From assembly GCA_029781465.1 (NCBI GenBank), contig JAKOWQ010000136.1, forward strand, positions 1-16,298: a stretch of 16,298 nucleotides of DNA. Reading direction: 5' to 3'. Below the pieces are notes generated by a model that saw only the letters and a list, made by a program, of their open reading frames with translations, did not search any database and was not told where the DNA came from. The translations under genes were made by a program, and so were the position numbers. Source of the stretch: Pseudomonadota bacterium (lineage in GTDB: Bacteria > Pseudomonadota > Alphaproteobacteria > Sphingomonadales > Sphingomonadaceae). Positions 14,359 through 16,298 of this stretch are shown piece after piece (the first letter of the stretch is position 1; every line of letters begins with the position of its first letter).

Positions 14359-15233
14359 GGCTCGCCATCGCCTTCGCCGGATCGGGGCTTGACCGGGCGG
14401 ACAACGTCCGCGCCGATCCGGAGGCCCTGGCCGCGCTGATGGACTGGCGCGCCCGGCTGCTGCGGCTCGACGGGCTCGATCCGCTGATTACGCCTGAGGG
14501 CGGGCTCGATTGGGGCAACCTCGGCGATGCCGATCCCGATGCCGAACTGGTGTTCCTGGGCTTTGCTGCCGGCAAGGCCTGTTTCGCGGCGGTGGCGCCG
14601 CACCTTCTGGGTTCGGTTGCCCCGGCCAATCCGCGCCTGTGGGCGGCGATGTCGTCGCTCAGCCTCGATGAACTGGCGACCTATGGCACGGCGCGGGCAT
14701 TGGTCGATTGGCATGCCCGCCACCGCTTCTGCGCGCGCTGCGGCAACGGCACGGTACTCGCCAAGGGCGGATGGCAGCGCACCTGCACCAACGATGTCTG
14801 CAAGGCCGAGCATTTCCCCCGCGTCGATCCGGTGACGATCATGCTGGTCGAGCATGAGGGGCGCCTGCTGCTGGGCCGTCAACCGCGCTTTCCGCCCCGG
14901 CGGCTTTCGGCGCTGGCCGGCTTTGTCGAGCCGGGGGAGAGCATCGAAGAAGCGGTGGCGCGCGAGGTGCGCGAGGAAGCCGGGGTGGAAGTGCGCGACG
15001 TGAGCTACGTCGCCAGCCAGCCCTGGCCGTTCCCCTCCAGCCTGATGATCGGCTGCCATGCCCATGCGCTGAGCGACGCGATCGTGATCGACCGCACCGA
15101 GCTTGACGAGGCCGGCTGGTTCACCCGCGAAGAAGTGGCGGCCGCGATGCGCGGCGAGGAGGATGCCCGCTTCATCGCTCCGCCCTCCCAGGCGATCGCG
15201 CATCACCTGCTCAAATGGTGGCTCGAGCGATGA
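14355..15233 (+). CDS. nudC: NAD(+) diphosphatase / RNA-decapping Nudix hydrolase NudC
   Basis: NudC cleaves NAD(H) to NMN(H) and AMP and, in E. coli, removes NAD caps from RNA. In this 292-residue protein the variable N-terminal domain is followed by the zinc ribbon, Cys126-X2-Cys129 and Cys144-X4-Cys149. The Nudix box GFVEPGESIEEAVAREVREEAGV (189-211) has every consensus residue. The NudC-specific SQPWPFPSS (221-229) follows it. The start appears to be TTG at 14355, overlapping the hydrolase stop as TTGA. No ATG or GTG lies at a suitable place, and the following residues LAIAFAGSGLDRAD look like the normal family N-terminus. The rare start and the overlap suggest low, coupled translation. 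The stop overlaps the next start (ATGA). Confidence 0.95.
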   Translation: MRLAIAFAGSGLDRADNVRADPEALAALMDWRARLLRLDGLDPLITPEGGLDWGNLGDADPDAELVFLGFAAGKACFAAVAPHLLGSVAPANPRLWAAMSSLSLDELATYGTARALVDWHARHRFCARCGNGTVLAKGGWQRTCTNDVCKAEHFPRVDPVTIMLVEHEGRLLLGRQPRFPPRRLSALAGFVEPGESIEEAVAREVREEAGVEVRDVSYVASQPWPFPSSLMIGCHAHALSDAIVIDRTELDEAGWFTREEVAAAMRGEEDARFIAPPSQAIAHHLLKWWLER

Positions 15234-15910
15234 ACGCACCCGCCCGCCTGACCATCGACATCTGGTCCGACGTGATGTGCCCGTGGTGCATCATCGGCTA
15301 CAGCCAGCTGCAAAAGGCGCTTGCCCTGCTCGAAGGCGAGATTGCGGCCGAGATCCGCTGGCTGCCCTTCGAACTCAACCCCGATATGCCGGTGGACGGC
15401 GAGGGCCAGGCCGAACACATCGCCCGCAAATACGGCCGCAGCCCGCAAGAGGCCGAAGGCAACCGCGCGAAGCTGGTCGAGATCGGCGCGCGCGCGGGCT
15501 ATTCGTTTGCCTATGCCGGAGCGGGCGATCCGCCGCCGGCGATGATGTGGAACACCTTTGCCGCGCACAAGCTGCTCAAATGGGCGCTGATCGAGAGCGG
15601 TGCCGAGGCGCAGAACCGGCTCAAGCTGGCGCTGTTCGACGCCCATTTTCAGCAGCGCCGCCGGATCGGCGATCCGCAGGTGCTGGCCGATGTCGCCGCA
15701 TCGGTGGGGCTCGACCGGGATGGCGCGCTGGCGGCGATCGCGGACGAGGCGCTGGGCCTGATCGTGCGGCGCGAACAGTCCGCCGCCTGGGACATGAACA
15801 TCTCGGGCGTTCCCGCGATGGTGGTGGGCGGCAAGTTCCTGATCCCCGGCGCGCAGGAGCCCGAGACCTATGTTCAGGTGCTGCGCAAGGTGGTGGCGAA
15901 GGGGCTATAG
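15230..15910 (+). CDS. DsbA-family oxidoreductase, FrnE-like
   Basis: A 226-residue cytoplasmic thioredoxin-fold protein of the FrnE/HCCA-isomerase branch of the DsbA superfamily. It has no signal peptide. The motif DIWSDVMCPWCIIG places the CPWC dithiol at residues 17-20, as in FrnE proteins linked to cytoplasmic disulfide or stress functions. The cis-Pro loop is SGVPAMVVGGKFLIPGAQ, and the FELNPDMP and AHKLLKWA stretches are typical of the family. The ATG at 15230 overlaps the nudC TGA by four bases, making this the last gene of the mutY operon. It ends with a TAG that forms the palindrome CTATAG with the stop of the convergent gene. Its client is unknown. Confidence 0.92.
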   Translation: MNAPARLTIDIWSDVMCPWCIIGYSQLQKALALLEGEIAAEIRWLPFELNPDMPVDGEGQAEHIARKYGRSPQEAEGNRAKLVEIGARAGYSFAYAGAGDPPPAMMWNTFAAHKLLKWALIESGAEAQNRLKLALFDAHFQQRRRIGDPQVLADVAASVGLDRDGALAAIADEALGLIVRREQSAAWDMNISGVPAMVVGGKFLIPGAQEPETYVQVLRKVVAKGL

Positions 15911-16298
15911 CGCCGCCGAAAAGCCCGAAAACAGCCCTTCGCCCAGCCACTGCGCCAGCCACTCGCCCAGCCGCGCGGGATCGCCGGCGGCAGTGGCCTC
16001 GCCCAGAGTGCGCTCCCGCACCAGGGCGTCGAGCACGGCGAATTCGTCGGCTTCGAGCAGGCGGAAATGGGGAGTGTGATCGCGGCGCCAGACGATCAGC
16101 TGGCGCCACTCGCCGGGCGCCGAATCGAAACCATCGGCCTCGCCCTCGGCCAGCGCGTGCCACAGCCCAAGGCAAGCGGTCCGCACCGGGCGGGCTGCAT
16201 AGCCGGCAGCCATGGTGAAGCGCAGCCCGGCCCATTGCGCCTCGTCAAGCCCGGCGGCGGCGAGCGCCGCGGGGTCGAGCGCGGCGCGATCCGGTGCG
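15905..16298 (-). CDS. HvfC/BufC-like (DUF2063-type) chaperone, C-terminal part only
   Basis: The minus-strand frame is open to the window edge, and residues before the first internal Met (16213) read as protein, so the gene starts beyond 16298. About 130 residues are visible. They resemble the C-terminal half of HvfC/BufC (DUF2063) proteins: a DPAALAAAGLDEAQWAGLRF-like segment, ARPVRTACLGLWHAL, then QLIVWRRDHTPHFRLLEADEFAVLDALVRERTLGEA and a closing GEWLAQWLGEGLFSGF. In known systems this protein partners an MNIO (DUF692) enzyme that modifies a small secreted Cys-rich peptide that binds copper. Such genes, if present, would lie to the right of the window. The match is from memory of the family pattern, and the diagnostic N-terminal domain is not visible. 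Confidence 0.6.
   Translation of the reverse strand, partial: APDRAALDPAALAAAGLDEAQWAGLRFTMAAGYAARPVRTACLGLWHALAEGEADGFDSAPGEWRQLIVWRRDHTPHFRLLEADEFAVLDALVRERTLGEATAAGDPARLGEWLAQWLGEGLFSGFSAAL

Overview
The window reads as a dense, GC-rich chromosomal stretch from an alphaproteobacterium, most likely a sphingomonad (Sphingomonadales, for example the Erythrobacter/Novosphingobium group). The basis is the very high third-position GC, plant-type (GCS2) glutamate-cysteine ligase, the alphaproteobacterial style of Smc and DciA, and the gene order rsmE-gshA divergent from ubiA and dciA-dsbA-dsbA-smc divergent from mutY. The taxon is an inference from gene content; there is no rRNA or other marker here. 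Almost every base is coding, no gene-free stretch exceeds 300 bases, and no tRNA, rRNA, CRISPR array, transposase or prophage gene is visible.

Layout, left to right. (1) Bases 1-813 hold the 3' part of a membrane methyltransferase of the isoprenylcysteine methyltransferase type on the plus strand; its start lies left of the window. (2) A minus-strand operon reads rsmE (16S rRNA m3U1498 methyltransferase), gshA (first step of glutathione synthesis) and a small antibiotic-biosynthesis-monooxygenase-fold protein. (3) Divergent from it are ubiA (ubiquinone prenyltransferase) and, overlapping by one base, an SRAP/YedK-like abasic-site DNA-protein crosslink protein. (4) A 173-base palindromic repeat element (4874-5046) fills the gap between the convergent SRAP and glyoxalase-fold genes. 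(5) A divergent glyoxalase-fold gene and soxR share a spacer that contains a near-perfect SoxR operator, placed as in a SoxR-activated promoter pointing at the glyoxalase gene. A small unrecognised gene follows soxR. (6) A minus-strand operon reads dciA (DUF721 helicase-loading factor), two DsbA-like periplasmic thioredoxin-fold proteins (one Sec-exported, one a lipoprotein) and smc. (7) Divergent from dciA, with only 29 bases between start codons, is a tightly overlapping plus-strand operon: mutY, a Tat-exported beta-lactamase-family serine hydrolase, nudC (TTG start) and a FrnE-like DsbA-family protein. (8) The right edge holds the C-terminal part of a minus-strand protein that resembles HvfC/BufC (DUF2063) chaperones of MNIO/bufferin peptide-modification clusters.

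Themes: oxidative stress and redox (gshA, soxR with its operator, the glyoxalase-fold protein, three DsbA-fold proteins, mutY, ubiA, nudC) and genome maintenance (smc, dciA, mutY, SRAP). Most of this is ordinary core genome. The parts that most deserve a second look are the SoxR-box promoter with its second adjoining dyad, the palindromic repeat element that touches a stop codon, and the possible bufferin-type cluster running off the right edge.
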